DNA from: Chitinivibrionales bacterium
GTDB lineage: Bacteria > Fibrobacterota > Chitinivibrionia > Chitinivibrionales > FEN-1185
DNA: 38,422 bases
Assembly: GCA_035516255.1 (NCBI GenBank)
Contig: DATJAL010000020.1
Coordinates: forward strand, 1 to 38,422
Reading direction: 5' to 3'
Under the pieces are notes generated by a model that did not search any database, was not told where the DNA came from, and was given only the letters and a program-made list of their open reading frames with translations. The position numbers were made by a program, and so were the translations under genes. Positions 14,978-24,000 of the stretch are shown here, piece by piece; the stretch's first letter is position 1, and each line of letters starts with the position of its first letter.

Positions 14978-16246
14978 TCACGTCCTTTCGCAGACAAGCG
15001 TCATGCCGGTGCTGTGCAGCACCCGCATGGGTAAAATCATTCCTGCCAGAGAGTCATTGCAAGCCGCAAGAACCCTTTTGCACCCGAAATCCTGTCCCAT
15101 CCAGAGCTTCTCGCCGCCGTCCTGCCGGCCGGTGAAGAGGACCGGAACGGTTTTTTCCTCCATCGCGGCGTAGTGCCGTTTGGTGATGGCGGTCTGCAGA
15201 TCGATGAGCTCCCTGAGCCGGCGCTGCTTTACATTTTGCGCCACGTCGTCGCCCATGCTCGCGGCAGGCGTGTTGTCGCGCTTGGAATACTCGAACATGA
15301 ACGCCGCCGTGAAACGTACCGCCTTGAAAAGTGAAACCGTGTCGCTGAAATCGTTTTCGGCCTCGGTGGGGAAACCCACCATGACGTCCGTGGTGATGTC
15401 GATGCCCGGAACATGATGCCGTATCATGTCGATGAGGCGCAGATAGCGTTCGCGGTCATACTTGCGGTTCATGAGACCGAGCACCCGGCTTGAGCCTGAT
15501 TGCACGGGTAGGTGCAGGTGCTTGCAGAGTTTCGGGAGCTCGGCCATTGCGCGGACCAGTTCCTCGGAACAGTCCTTGGGGTGGCTCGTGGTAAACCGGA
15601 TTCTTTCAAGGCCGTCTATGGAATGAATGCGCCTGAGCAGGCCGGGAAAATTCGTGCCGCCGTCGTGATACGAATTGACGTTCTGGCCCAGCAGGGTGAC
15701 TTCTTTTGCGCCTTTGTCAACAAGCGAGCGAACGGCGTCTTCGATGCGCAAGGCCGGAAGGGATACTTCGGGCCCGCGCACCTGCGGCACCACGCAGTAG
15801 GCGCAGCGGTTGTCGCAGCCGCGCATGATGGGCACGAACCTGCTCACCGCGTTTTCTTCATGCGCGCCCTTTTTCGCGGGCTTCGGCGCGGCCAGCGCCG
15901 TATCGATGCCCTGCACGAATTTTTCAAAATCCCTCGCGCCGATGACCCGGTCGACGCCGGGGAAATCATGCCTGAGCTTTTCGCCCATGCGCTGGGCCAT
16001 GCAGCCCACCACCCAGATTTTCTGGTTTTTTTTCCGCTGCCGCTTGTGCGCCGCGTGCTCCGCGATGTGCGCGAGCGCGCGCTGCTCGGCGTGCTCGCGC
16101 ACGCTGCACGTGTTGATCACGATGAGGTCGGCGTCCGCGGCGCGTTCCGTTTTAGCAAAGCCGCGCTCCAGGAGCACCGCGGCCAGCGCGTCGGAGTCGG
16201 CGACGTTCATCTGGCAGCCGAAGGTTTCGAAAAATACAAATGGCAT
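14978..16246 (-). CDS. miaB: tRNA-2-methylthio-N6-dimethylallyladenosine synthase
   Basis: This 422-residue protein is a methylthiotransferase. The N-terminal UPF0004 domain carries Cys11 (ETFGCQMN), Cys47 (NTCSVRE) and Cys82 (VVGCMAQ), which bind the auxiliary 4Fe-4S cluster. The radical SAM cysteines are Cys144, Cys148 and Cys151 in RGCDNRCAYC. TSHPKD, HLHLPVQSGS and DVMVGFPTE are typical, and a C-terminal TRAM domain follows. NTCSVREHAE and YCVVPQVRGPE point to MiaB, which modifies A37 of tRNAs reading UNN codons, rather than RimO or MtaB. It heads the operon with the LapA-like and SPOR genes. Confidence 0.93.
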   Translation of the reverse strand: MPFVFFETFGCQMNVADSDALAAVLLERGFAKTERAADADLIVINTCSVREHAEQRALAHIAEHAAHKRQRKKNQKIWVVGCMAQRMGEKLRHDFPGVDRVIGARDFEKFVQGIDTALAAPKPAKKGAHEENAVSRFVPIMRGCDNRCAYCVVPQVRGPEVSLPALRIEDAVRSLVDKGAKEVTLLGQNVNSYHDGGTNFPGLLRRIHSIDGLERIRFTTSHPKDCSEELVRAMAELPKLCKHLHLPVQSGSSRVLGLMNRKYDRERYLRLIDMIRHHVPGIDITTDVMVGFPTEAENDFSDTVSLFKAVRFTAAFMFEYSKRDNTPAASMGDDVAQNVKQRRLRELIDLQTAITKRHYAAMEEKTVPVLFTGRQDGGEKLWMGQDFGCKRVLAACNDSLAGMILPMRVLHSTGMTLVCERT

Positions 16247-16697
16247 AATTAATGATTTGATTAATTGATAAACAATAAAAAAGCTGGGCGTTCACTCAGC
16301 GGAATGGGCGCAGAGTTTTGCGCCCATTCCGCTGAGGTCGGTTCTCCTTACGGTCCACCCCTTCGGGTGCTTCTCCCTCGTCAGGGATTTCCAAGGGTCA
16401 CAAGGGTCGTCGTCCTTGGGCTCGGGCTGCCACGGCCCTTCAAAATTGCGGATTGTGGAATGCGGATTGCGGATTGAAAATGCATCCTCTTCTTGCCTTT
16501 AATTCCGCAATCCGAAATCCGCAATCATCAATCGAAAAGTCCAGGCGGCACCGTGCTCCAGCGACGGCCTCCGCTCCTGCTTAACGCGTGGCATAAGTCA
16601 ACCACCATTCTTGTTTTCCTTCGTTATCATCAAGCGCCGTCCCCCGAGGCAGGGGGAACAAAAATAAAATTTCACCGCAGATACGCGGAGAAGACAA
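16247..16697. repeat. Composite repeat region upstream of miaB
   Basis: No gene is seen. A reversed family B end (GGGCGTTCACTCAGC) starts near 16286. A perfect 18-base-pair hairpin lies at 16295-16336. Modules ACCCCTTCGGGTGCTTC and CCAAGGGTCACAAGGGTCG follow. An inverted pair of the common GATTGCGGATTG repeat lies at 16444-16476 and 16503-16533. A reversed family B left end (TTAACGCGTGGCATAAGTC, near 16580) follows. A TTCACCGCAGATACGCGG repeat lies at 16671-16688. Confidence 0.7.
16295..16336. repeat. Perfect 18-bp inverted repeat (hairpin)
   Basis: Left arm CTCAGCGGAATGGGCGCA (16295-16312) and right arm TGCGCCCATTCCGCTGAG (16319-16336) are exact reverse complements with a six-base loop, GAGTTT. 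No T run follows on either strand, so it is not a typical terminator. Confidence 0.9.
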
Positions 16698-16925
16698 TAA
16701 TTGAGTTTTTTTCATATCATCTATTATTCTTGTCTTTCTCCACCGTGTAAAGGTTGCGCCGCGGCAGATGCATCGCCAGCCACCCTGGAACCTGCGTACC
16801 AAGGGAGTATCGGCGCCAAAGAGGGGGTGTGCCCCCGGATCGCCGGCGCGCTTCTTAACACAGTGGAGTCATGCCTTGGGAGCGCGCCGGAAGCCGGGGG
16901 CCAGGGGGAGACTTCCCCCGCCATG
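16698..16925 (-). repeat. Intergenic repeat, family A, reversed copy
   Basis: This is a reversed family A copy lying downstream of pgpA. Reading plus, it shows the TTCTCCACCGTGTAAAGG end near 16736, TCGGCGCCAAAGAGGGGGTG near 16813, a GCCGGCGCGC and GCGCGCCGG stem, and the left end GGGGGCCAGGGGGAGACTTC near 16903. Confidence 0.75.
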
Positions 16926-16938
16926 AATTCTTTTTCTA

Positions 16939-17436
16939 TTACAACAACCCATGGATAAAATGGTAACTATAAATAATCGCCAGCATGCAAACATTGGTGA
17001 GTATCCCCGCCATAACATCGTCCATGGTGATGCCCAGGCCGCCCTCCAGCGTCTCCATGCGGTGCACCGGAAAAGGCTTGACAATGTCAAAAAACCTGAA
17101 CAGCACCAATCCGAGCACGAGCGTTTTAATGTTGAGGGGAATAAACAAGAACGAAACGATCTGGCCCGCGCACTCGTCGATGATGACCTTGCCGGGGTCG
17201 TCTTCGCCGAACACCTCGCGCGGCCGCGACGAAACGATGGTGGAAAACGCCGTGACGCCGAGTGCCAGCAGCCACAAAGCAAGAGGCTGCACGGGCACAT
17301 GGGTGCGGCCGAAGAACCACCACAGCGCGCCGACCGTGATCGCGGACCCGATGGTGCCCGGCATCCAGGGGAAGTAACCGATGAATAACAGGGTGGCGCA
17401 GGCTTTTTGGAGCCAGATCAAAATTGGATTTTTCAT
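16939..17436 (-). CDS. pgpA: Phosphatidylglycerophosphatase A
   Basis: This 165-residue inner-membrane protein has the PgpA pattern. FPWMPGTIGSA sits near residues 22-32, the conserved acidic motif DDPGKVIIDECAGQ at 78-91, LFRFFDIVKPFP at 111-122, and GGLGITMDDVMAGI at 131-144. Several hydrophobic segments surround these motifs. PgpA dephosphorylates phosphatidylglycerophosphate to phosphatidylglycerol. The ATG at 17436 has AAAGGG at good spacing. It lies downstream of recR on the same strand, with a 112-base gap of short tandem repeats. Confidence 0.93.
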   Translation of the reverse strand: MKNPILIWLQKACATLLFIGYFPWMPGTIGSAITVGALWWFFGRTHVPVQPLALWLLALGVTAFSTIVSSRPREVFGEDDPGKVIIDECAGQIVSFLFIPLNIKTLVLGLVLFRFFDIVKPFPVHRMETLEGGLGITMDDVMAGILTNVCMLAIIYSYHFIHGLL

Positions 17437-17454
17437 AATCCCTTTCTGTCAAAA

Positions 17455-17562
17455 AAGACCATAACGTCTGAAGGTCGTAACGTCTGAAAGTCAAAAAAAT
17501 CCTTACTAAAATGACGAGGGATTGTTGACTTTGTAGACTTTACAGACCTTATAGACCTTCAG
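17455..17562. repeat. Short tandem-like repeats between pgpA and recR
   Basis: Two near-identical units, TAACGTCTGAAGGTCG and TAACGTCTGAAAGTC, lie at about 17462-17491. A run of degenerate units of the type TAGACTTTACAGACCTTATA lies at about 17530-17562. The second block touches the 3' end of recR. No coding function is apparent. Confidence 0.6.
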
Positions 17563-18163
17563 ACTCTCCATACCTGATTTCCACCCGCTCATGCAGCGCC
17601 TGATTAAGCGTGATCTGGTCAATATATTCCAGCTCCGTCCCCGCCGGCACGCCGCGGGCGAGCAGGGTGATTTTCAAATGCAAATCGGCGAAAATGCGCG
17701 CAAGGTACAGGCACGTGGTCTCGGCCTCGGCGCTCGCGCCCAGACCCAGAATGAGCTCCTTCACGCCTCCTTTGTCAAGACGTTTCCTAAGCTCGGCGAT
17801 GCGCAGCTTGTCCGCAGTGACGCCGTTGATGGGCGAAAGCACGCCGCCGAGCACGTGGTAAAGGCCGCGAAAGATGCCGGTTTTTTCGAACACGAGCACG
17901 TCGGACGGTTTTTCCACCACGCAGATCACGCTCGTGTCGCGCCTGGCAGACAAGCACACCTCGCACAATTCGGCAATGCCGTAATTGAAGCAGGTCTTGC
18001 ACACTTTAATTTTCGATTTGACGGTCGCGATGCTCTGGGAAAGGTTGTCGAGCTCGTGCTGCGGACGCTCAAGCAGGTACAGCGCGAGCCGCAGCGCGGT
18101 CTTTTTGCCGATGGTGGGCAGCTGGCTCAGCGCCTCGACAAGGTTTTCAAGCGGTTCGATCAA
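17549..18163 (-). CDS. recR: Recombination protein RecR
   Basis: This 204-residue protein is full length. An N-terminal helix-hairpin-helix region (LPTIGKKTALRLA) is followed by a zinc finger with Cys55, Cys58, Cys67 and Cys70. A Toprim domain follows (ICVVEKPSDVLVFEKTG, then LILGLGASAEAETTCLYLA). RecR works with RecO and RecF to load RecA at single-stranded gaps. Translation appears to begin at TTG 18163, with AAAGGG eight bases upstream and no nearby ATG. It follows ybaB and dnaX on the same strand, the common order in bacteria. Confidence 0.96.
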   Translation of the reverse strand: MIEPLENLVEALSQLPTIGKKTALRLALYLLERPQHELDNLSQSIATVKSKIKVCKTCFNYGIAELCEVCLSARRDTSVICVVEKPSDVLVFEKTGIFRGLYHVLGGVLSPINGVTADKLRIAELRKRLDKGGVKELILGLGASAEAETTCLYLARIFADLHLKITLLARGVPAGTELEYIDQITLNQALHERVEIRYGESEGL

Positions 18164-18194
18164 AACGGGTTCCCTTTAAATTCGTTTGACAGAA

Positions 18195-18300
18195 AAATCA
18201 CCGAAAAGGCGCAAAGTTCGCAAAGAAAGACGGTGTTTTATTCCGAAAAAGACATATGTTCCACTTCGCGTTCTTTGCGTCTTTGCGGTGAATTGTTCTT
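18195..18300. repeat. Inverted pair of TTCACCGCAAAG-type repeats
   Basis: TCACCGAAAAGGCGCAAAGT at about 18199 faces TTCTTTGCGTCTTTGCGGTG at about 18271, so the gap between ybaB and recR holds two inverted copies of a short repeat. They could form an imperfect stem around about 50 bases. Confidence 0.7.
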
Positions 18301-18302
18301 TC

Positions 18303-18626
18303 TTACGGCGCAAGCCCCAGCCCGCCCAGGTTCATCCCCTTGGTGAGCCCGCCGAACGCCGCCTCCGACTGAGCCTTCACCTTCTCCTGCGCGTTTTTGA
18401 ACGCGGCCACGACGAGGTCCTCGAGCATCTCGACGTCGTCGGGGTCGACCACCTCGGGGTTGAGCGACACCGAAACGCAGTCGCCGCCGCCGTTCAGGGT
18501 CACCTTCACCATGGTGCCGCCCGCCGTGCCCTCGAACGTTTTCTTGGCGAGCTCGTCCTGCGCCTGCGCCATCTGCGCCTGAAGGCGCTGCGCCTGCTTC
18601 AGGATCTTGTTGATGTTCTGGGACAT
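18303..18626 (-). CDS. ybaB: YbaB/EbfC nucleoid-associated protein
   Basis: This 107-residue protein matches the YbaB/EbfC family. An N-terminal helix (INKILKQAQRLQAQMAQAQ) is followed by TFEGTAGGTMVKVTLNGGG, and then PEVVDPDDVEMLEDLVVAAF. The family forms dimers that bind DNA and affect nucleoid structure. ATG 18626 is chosen because AAAGGAGG lies at ideal spacing. A longer frame upstream overlaps dnaX and has no family similarity. The dnaX stop is 22 bases upstream, so the two are in one operon. Confidence 0.95.
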   Translation of the reverse strand: MSQNINKILKQAQRLQAQMAQAQDELAKKTFEGTAGGTMVKVTLNGGGDCVSVSLNPEVVDPDDVEMLEDLVVAAFKNAQEKVKAQSEAAFGGLTKGMNLGGLGLAP

Positions 18627-18648
18627 GAATGATCCTCCTTTACTGGTG

Positions 18649-20391
18649 CTACAGCACCGAACCGTCGAATATGTCAAGCACGCTTTTGATGACCGGCTCG
18701 TTGCTGATTTCGTTGTTGATCGACAGCGGCGCCTTTGCCGCGGCGGCCGGGCCCGCCGGACGCGCCGGGTCGCCGGCCTGCTCCAGGGTGATGTGGAGCT
18801 CAACATGGCCGAGCGCGAACTCATCGAGCTTTGCCTGGATTTCGTCTCGGTTTTTCTTTTTGAGGATCTCGTTAAACTGGAAACGGAACGCCTTGGGAAA
18901 CCGGATGTCGATGGACGATGGGGTCGACGAAACCACGTAGGCGGACGACATGTGGTATTCCAGCGTGGGCCGGTCCTGTTTGAGGTGCTGCAGGAACTCG
19001 GGCCATTTGGCCTGGAGATTTAATTGCCCGGCCGGGCCCGCCTCATTGACAGACGAGGGGCCATTGTCCCCGTCGTCGAACTGCGCTTCGTCATCGTCCG
19101 GCGCATCGCCCTGCAAATCCGCGATCGGAGCGGCTGCGGGCGCGGCAACCGGTCTGGCCGGCGCAGGGGCGGCCGCGGCAGGAGTCACCTCACTTTTTTT
19201 TTTATCCTGAGTCGAGAAAGATGCCGGTGAAGAAGCGGCCGCGTCAAGAGAGGGATCCTGCCCGCCCAGCGCCTCGAGGAGTTTTTCGAGCTCGACCGTA
19301 TTGTCAAGGTGCACGAGCTTGAACAGCATGAGCTCGACGAGGAACCGCGGAAAATCGCTGTACCGCAGGTCGCGTTCGGTTTTGCGCACGATCTCCGCCA
19401 TGCGCAGGAGCGCGGCCTCGGAAAATGCCGACGCGGCCTTCGCGATGGCGCCGGACGAATCGGAAGGCAGATCGATGCGCGGATTGCCCATCACCGACGG
19501 GATGCGGCACAAGAGCAGCGTGCGCAAATGGTCTTCGAGGCCGATCACAAACTCGTGCAGGTCGAACCCGCGCGCCAGGATGTCTTCCACCGCGGCGAGC
19601 ACGGGCGCCGCGTTTTTCTCGGCAACGGCCTTCATGACCGTGTCGTAGATCTCGGTGCCGATGATGCCGAGCACGGAGCGCACCGAGCCCTCGTCGATCT
19701 TTTCATGCGAGAACGAGAACACCTGGTCGAGGAGGCTCAGACCGTCGCGCATGCTGCCCTCGGCCTTGCGCGCCACCACGGTGAGCGCACCGGGGTCAAA
19801 CGCGATTTTTTCCGCCGTGCAGATTTTCTCGAGCCGCGCCGCGATCTGTTCCGTGGAGATCCTGCGGAAATCGAAGCGCTGGCAGCGCGAATGGATGGTG
19901 GCGGGAATTTTTTGCGGCTCGGTGGTGGCGAAGATGAAGATGACGTTGGCGGGCGGCTCCTCGAGCGTCTTGAGCAGTGCGTTGAACGCCGACTTGGAGA
20001 GCATGTGCACTTCGTCAATCACGTAGATGCGGTATTTGCCGCCCATGGACGAATAGCGCACGTTTTCGCGGATTTCGCGGATGTCTTCGACTGAATTGTT
20101 TGACGCGCCGTCGATTTCCAGCACGTCAAAGCTCGAACCGCCGATGATGTTTTTGCACGGCTCGCACACGCCGCATGGCGTGGGCGTGGGGCCCCTGTCG
20201 CAGTTGAGCGCGCGCGCCAGGATCCGCGCCGTGGTGGTCTTTCCCACGCCGCGCGTGCCGGTGAAAATGTAGGCATGCGCCACGCGGTCCTTCTCGATGG
20301 CCTTCTTGAGCGTGGCCGTGATGTGCTCCTGCCCCACGACGTCGTCGAAGGTGAGCGGGCGGTATTTTCTGGCAAAAACGAGATAGCTCAT
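18649..20391 (-). CDS. dnaX: DNA polymerase III subunits gamma and tau
   Basis: This 580-residue protein is the clamp-loader ATPase. Walker A is GTRGVGKT (45-52). The zinc-binding cysteines are Cys64, 73, 76 and 79. Walker B has Asp126-Glu127 (YVIDEVHML). The SRC motif, with arginine finger Arg169, is HSRCQRF. A Pro/Ala-rich linker starts near residue 385 and a C-terminal tau domain follows. At codons 396-400 the message reads GAT, nine A, AGT, so the A10 run (19194-19203) gives K and then TGA after a -1 slip. This would make a gamma-like protein of about 400 residues. ATG 20391 starts at the conserved MSYLVFARKYRP. No clear ribosome binding site is seen. Confidence 0.96.
   Translation of the reverse strand: MSYLVFARKYRPLTFDDVVGQEHITATLKKAIEKDRVAHAYIFTGTRGVGKTTTARILARALNCDRGPTPTPCGVCEPCKNIIGGSSFDVLEIDGASNNSVEDIREIRENVRYSSMGGKYRIYVIDEVHMLSKSAFNALLKTLEEPPANVIFIFATTEPQKIPATIHSRCQRFDFRRISTEQIAARLEKICTAEKIAFDPGALTVVARKAEGSMRDGLSLLDQVFSFSHEKIDEGSVRSVLGIIGTEIYDTVMKAVAEKNAAPVLAAVEDILARGFDLHEFVIGLEDHLRTLLLCRIPSVMGNPRIDLPSDSSGAIAKAASAFSEAALLRMAEIVRKTERDLRYSDFPRFLVELMLFKLVHLDNTVELEKLLEALGGQDPSLDAAASSPASFSTQDKKKSEVTPAAAAPAPARPVAAPAAAPIADLQGDAPDDDEAQFDDGDNGPSSVNEAGPAGQLNLQAKWPEFLQHLKQDRPTLEYHMSSAYVVSSTPSSIDIRFPKAFRFQFNEILKKKNRDEIQAKLDEFALGHVELHITLEQAGDPARPAGPAAAAKAPLSINNEISNEPVIKSVLDIFDGSVL
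19192..19206 (-). promoter_or_regulatory. Probable dnaX frameshift or slippage site
   Basis: Ten consecutive A residues on the coding strand are followed by GTGAGG. In the zero frame this encodes Asp-Lys-Lys-Lys-Ser-Glu. In the -1 frame it encodes Lys followed directly by TGA. In E. coli dnaX, A AAA AAG directs ribosomal -1 frameshifting, and in Thermus dnaX a run of nine A causes transcriptional slippage. The position at the end of the clamp-loader core is where gamma ends. Confidence 0.7.
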
Positions 20392-20732
20392 AATTGATTG
20401 CGGACGGAAGAATGTAGAATGAAAATAATACAATTCATGATAATTTTATTATAATGATATGTACTTTTTTTGATTTTATATCATCAGGGACTGAAAGCTG
20501 CAGCAATGAGAATAAAGAAAAATATCGTATCAAAAGAGCCGCTTGAGTCATCCAAGGTTGTGGCGAAATCCTTTTGCCATGCAGGACTGGAGGCCGCACC
20601 GGAGCGCGGTGCTGCCCGGCCCTCGCCGAAGGCATACGGGGAGCCGAAGGCGAGACCGGAAGGACGACCCTTGGAAGTACCCGAAGGGGGAACGCCCAGT
20701 TTCATTTTTCTTTACATCATGAAAAAATAATA
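20392..20732 (+). repeat. Gap between dnaX and SRP RNA with family B repeat
   Basis: About 20578-20706 is a family B copy. It reads GCAGGACTGGAGG, GGAGCGCGGTGCTGCCCGGC, CGACCCTTGGAAGTACCCGA and the right end GGGGGAACGCCCAGTTTC. The rest, 20392-20577, is AT-rich and probably holds the dnaX promoter, but none could be placed with confidence. No gene is seen. Confidence 0.65.
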
Positions 20733-20831
20733 GGGTCAAGTTTACCTGCGGCACACTCAGTATCCGCTTACCGTTGCTCCCTTCCGGGCCTGGCGGGGTT
20801 CACAGACTGACGTTGCGCAGGGCCTGACCCC
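20733..20831 (-). ncRNA. ffs: Signal recognition particle RNA (4.5S type)
   Basis: On the minus strand this roughly 99-base RNA contains the conserved SRP domain IV core: GTGAACCCCGCCAGG, then CCCGGAAGGGAGCAACGGTA, then AGCGGA. The GGAA tetraloop and the asymmetric AGCA internal loop that bind Ffh are visible. The two ends, GGGGTCAGGCCC and AACTTGACCC, close the long stem imperfectly. It is the short form without an Alu domain, as in Gram-negative bacteria. It lies upstream of dnaX in the same direction, an arrangement also known in Bacillus. Ends are approximate. Confidence 0.93.
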
Positions 20832-20833
20832 TT

Positions 20834-20863
20834 GTATCATGCAGATTGATTGTATCCGTGCAA
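20834..20863 (-). promoter_or_regulatory. Putative sigma-70 promoter of SRP RNA
   Basis: On the minus strand, TTGCAC (20863-20858) and TGATAC (20839-20834) are separated by 18 bases and lie directly before the SRP RNA 5' end. The very short distance to the mature end is unusual, so this may be fortuitous. Confidence 0.4.
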
Positions 20864-21055
20864 AAAATAATACGTACCAGGAGAAAAAAGGAATCCAATT
20901 ATTTGCGCCGGATTGAGATAAATAGGAAGAAACCTTATCCGCTGTCGCCTTATGTACGATGGGCGGTACTTATTGTTCCAAGGTCTGGATAATATTTCGG
21001 CATAATCATATATTAAGCAATGACGGTTTAATCTCAATCCCCAAGGAAGCCGCTC

Positions 21056-24000
21056 ATGCCGCTTTCCGTCTTCTTCTCCAACAGCCTCGACCTGCTCGCC
21101 GAACAGTTTGCGGCCAGGCTTGCACAGGATTGGAAAGACCCGTTTGACCCGCCGGTGGTCATCGTGCCTTCGGCGCAGGTCGCGCACTGGCTCAGGCAGA
21201 GCATGCGCAGGATCTGCGGCACCGATGCGGTGTGGACGCATCGCTTTCTCGACGGGTTCATTCAGGAACAGATCGGCCGGTGCAGGAAAAAATCAAGCAT
21301 AAAGGAAGAGAGGAGCATGACATCGGCCGAGGTGCTGCAGTTGTCGGTCCTTCGGCTTTTGCAGGGGTTGACAAAAGCGCAATATCCCTGGCTGTACGGA
21401 CCGCCCGGTGTGGAGGCGGACGCGCCCATTCCGGAGCGCCTGCTCCAGCTTTCCTCGGGCATCAGCCGGCTTTTTCTGGAATATTTTTCTTCGAGGACCG
21501 GGCTGCCGGACGCTTGGGCGGCGGGCGAAGACTTTTTTTCCGAGGGAAAGCCGCCGTGGGAAAAAGAAGGTGAGAAATTCCAAAGGGAACTATATAAGAA
21601 ATTGCTGGACAACGGGGAAATCTGGGCCGTCGCGCACGAGCTCAAGGAATTGCGGCGTCGGCCGTCGGCCAAGTCAACAGATGAAAATGGGCCGGTATAT
21701 CTTTTCAACGTCTCGGGGCTTGGAATGGCGTATCATGAGTTTCTCACCCGTCAAGCCGAAACCCGCGACATACATGCCTTCATCCTCAATCCCTGCGCCG
21801 CGTTCTGGGAAGACGTGCGGACCGTGCGCGACCTGCGCCGCGAGAGAAAATGGTCGCTTAAGAAGCTCAAGGACTATGTCCCGGAAAACGATCCGGACGA
21901 AAACCCGCTGCTGCGTTCCTGGGGCGATTTCGGCAAGCGCGTGATAAAAATCTGGAGCGAGCGCGCCGCCGATTACGCGAACACGGAATACCTGGAAAAA
22001 CCGGCGCTTGCGGAAGGGGAAAATGGAAGCATTCTCAAACAGATCCAGCGTGATCTCCTGCTGCGGATGCCCGGAAAACCGGTTGCGGCCGGTGTTGGCA
22101 AACAAGAATCCGACGGCTCGCTCGAGGTGTTCGCCTGCAAGGGAAGGCTGCGGCAGCTCGAGGTTCTCCGCGACTGGATCGTGAACGTTCTACGCAACGA
22201 CGTCGCAGCATCCCAAAAGCTGATGCTTGGCGATATCGGCGTTTACCTGCCTGACGCCGCCGCCTGCGCCGTTGAAATCGAACTTGTGTTCGGCGCGTAT
22301 CCGCAGAACCATCCGTTGCATATTCCCTGGGCCTTTGAAGGCGGGCGCCCGGACGCGAGCGCGTACGCCGGCGCGGTGCGCGCCTATCTGGCGCTCATGG
22401 ACGGCGCGTTCGCCAGGCCTCAGGTGCTCGATTTTCTGTCAAACCCGCTCGTGATGGAAAAAACCGGGACCGCGGCGGCGGACCTTGAGGCATGGACCGG
22501 ATGGATCACGGCGCTGAACATTTTCCGCGGGTTCGACGCCGCGCACCGCCATGAAGTTGACGGATGCGACAGTTCCTTCCACACGTGGAGCCAGGGCATA
22601 AACCGGCTGCTTCTCGGCCGCATTGCGGCAAATCCGGTGCGCATGGGCAGCGCGGATTTTCTCCCGTACCGCGACATCGCCGCCGGCGACGACGCCGGCC
22701 TGTTCCGGTTTGTCAGCGCCCTCGAGGGATTGTGGGCCGACAGGGCGGCGCTTTGTGAACGGCTCTCCGGCGACGGCGGCTGGAAAGCGGCCGCGGGGCT
22801 GCTGGCCGAAAACCTCGGCCGATGGCTGGAACCTGAAGACAGCGGCGAGAGCGCGGTGCAAAGCGAGTTTCTCGAGGCGCTTTCAATCGCCGATGCCAAT
22901 GACCGGTCGCTTCCGGCCGCGGATATGCCCAGCGGCGTCCGGCTTTTTCTGGGGTGGGCCGCGTCGATTTTACCCAGGCGGACCGCGGGCCGCGCCGGTT
23001 CACCCGGCGTGCTCGTGTTCCGCACGCTTGCGGCCGGCAACGTTTTTCCGTTCAGGCTAATGGCGCTTGTAAATTTCGGCGCGCTCGATTTCCCGGGCGA
23101 GAACGCGCCGCGGCCGCTTGACCTGCGGCCGTTGAAAAAAGCAGTTGACGATACGGACCCCATCGAGCGCAACCGCCACGCCTTTCTCGAGGCCGTGGCA
23201 AGCGTCGGGGAGCGTCTGGCGGTGTTCTACCCGTCGCTGGACGCGGGCAGCGGCGAGGAAATGCCGCCGTCATCGACCGTACTGGAGCTTCTTACCGCGG
23301 CAGGGCTTGACATAAAGCGATTCCGCACCGAAACGCCGTTGTGCGCCGAGGAAGGCGATGTTCCGGCGAACGGGAAAGTGGCGAAAAATCCCTTTCCCGT
23401 CATGGACGGCCTGGTTACCGCTCTGGCCGATGAGATGCGGAAAAATCATGATAACGCCCCAGACGCGGAGCCGCCGGCGCAACAGGCGTTTTCGCCCGAG
23501 CCGGCCGGCGAACGCCGCCGCGTCAAACTGTCCGCGCTCAGGCGCTGGCTTGAAGACCCGTTCACCCACCGTATCGAAAGCGCGCTCGGCAAAGACGATC
23601 CGGAGGAGACCGCGGAGGCGCTTCTTGACGAGGAGCCGTTCGAGACCGCGTTTCTCGACCGTCTCGGCCTTGTGCGAAAAATGTGGGACGGCGCGCTTGA
23701 CGGATTCGAGGGCTGCGACGGCGACGGCGTGGCCGCGCGGTGCAAAATGCCTGATGACAAAAAGGAAGAACGGTGGCGCGGCCATTTCGATGATGCCTAC
23801 CGTCTCCTGCGGCTCGAGTCCCGCACGCCCGACGGGTTCCTGGGCAACGTTGACAAAAAGGACCTTTTTGATAATGTCAAGGGATATTTACGGGCATTGT
23901 GGGACGAAATCGGCGCCGTTGCCGGCATCGCTTTTGTGGAAAGGCTGCGCCTCGAACGCGGGGCGGCAGCGGGCGCGCCCGCCCGCCAGGGACTGGTGTT

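Noticed and set aside
15512-16252. A 246-codon open frame opposite miaB
   Set aside because: Antisense shadow; miaB carries all expected motifs on the other strand.
17591-18346. A 251-codon open frame opposite recR
   Set aside because: Antisense shadow that runs on into repeat DNA.
18627-18824. N-terminal extension of ybaB into dnaX
   Set aside because: The strong ribosome binding site and family start lie at 18626; the extension is Arg/Ser-rich and out of frame with dnaX.
19309-20094. A 261-codon open frame opposite dnaX
   Set aside because: It is antisense to conserved dnaX motifs, with no family similarity and low-complexity basic composition.
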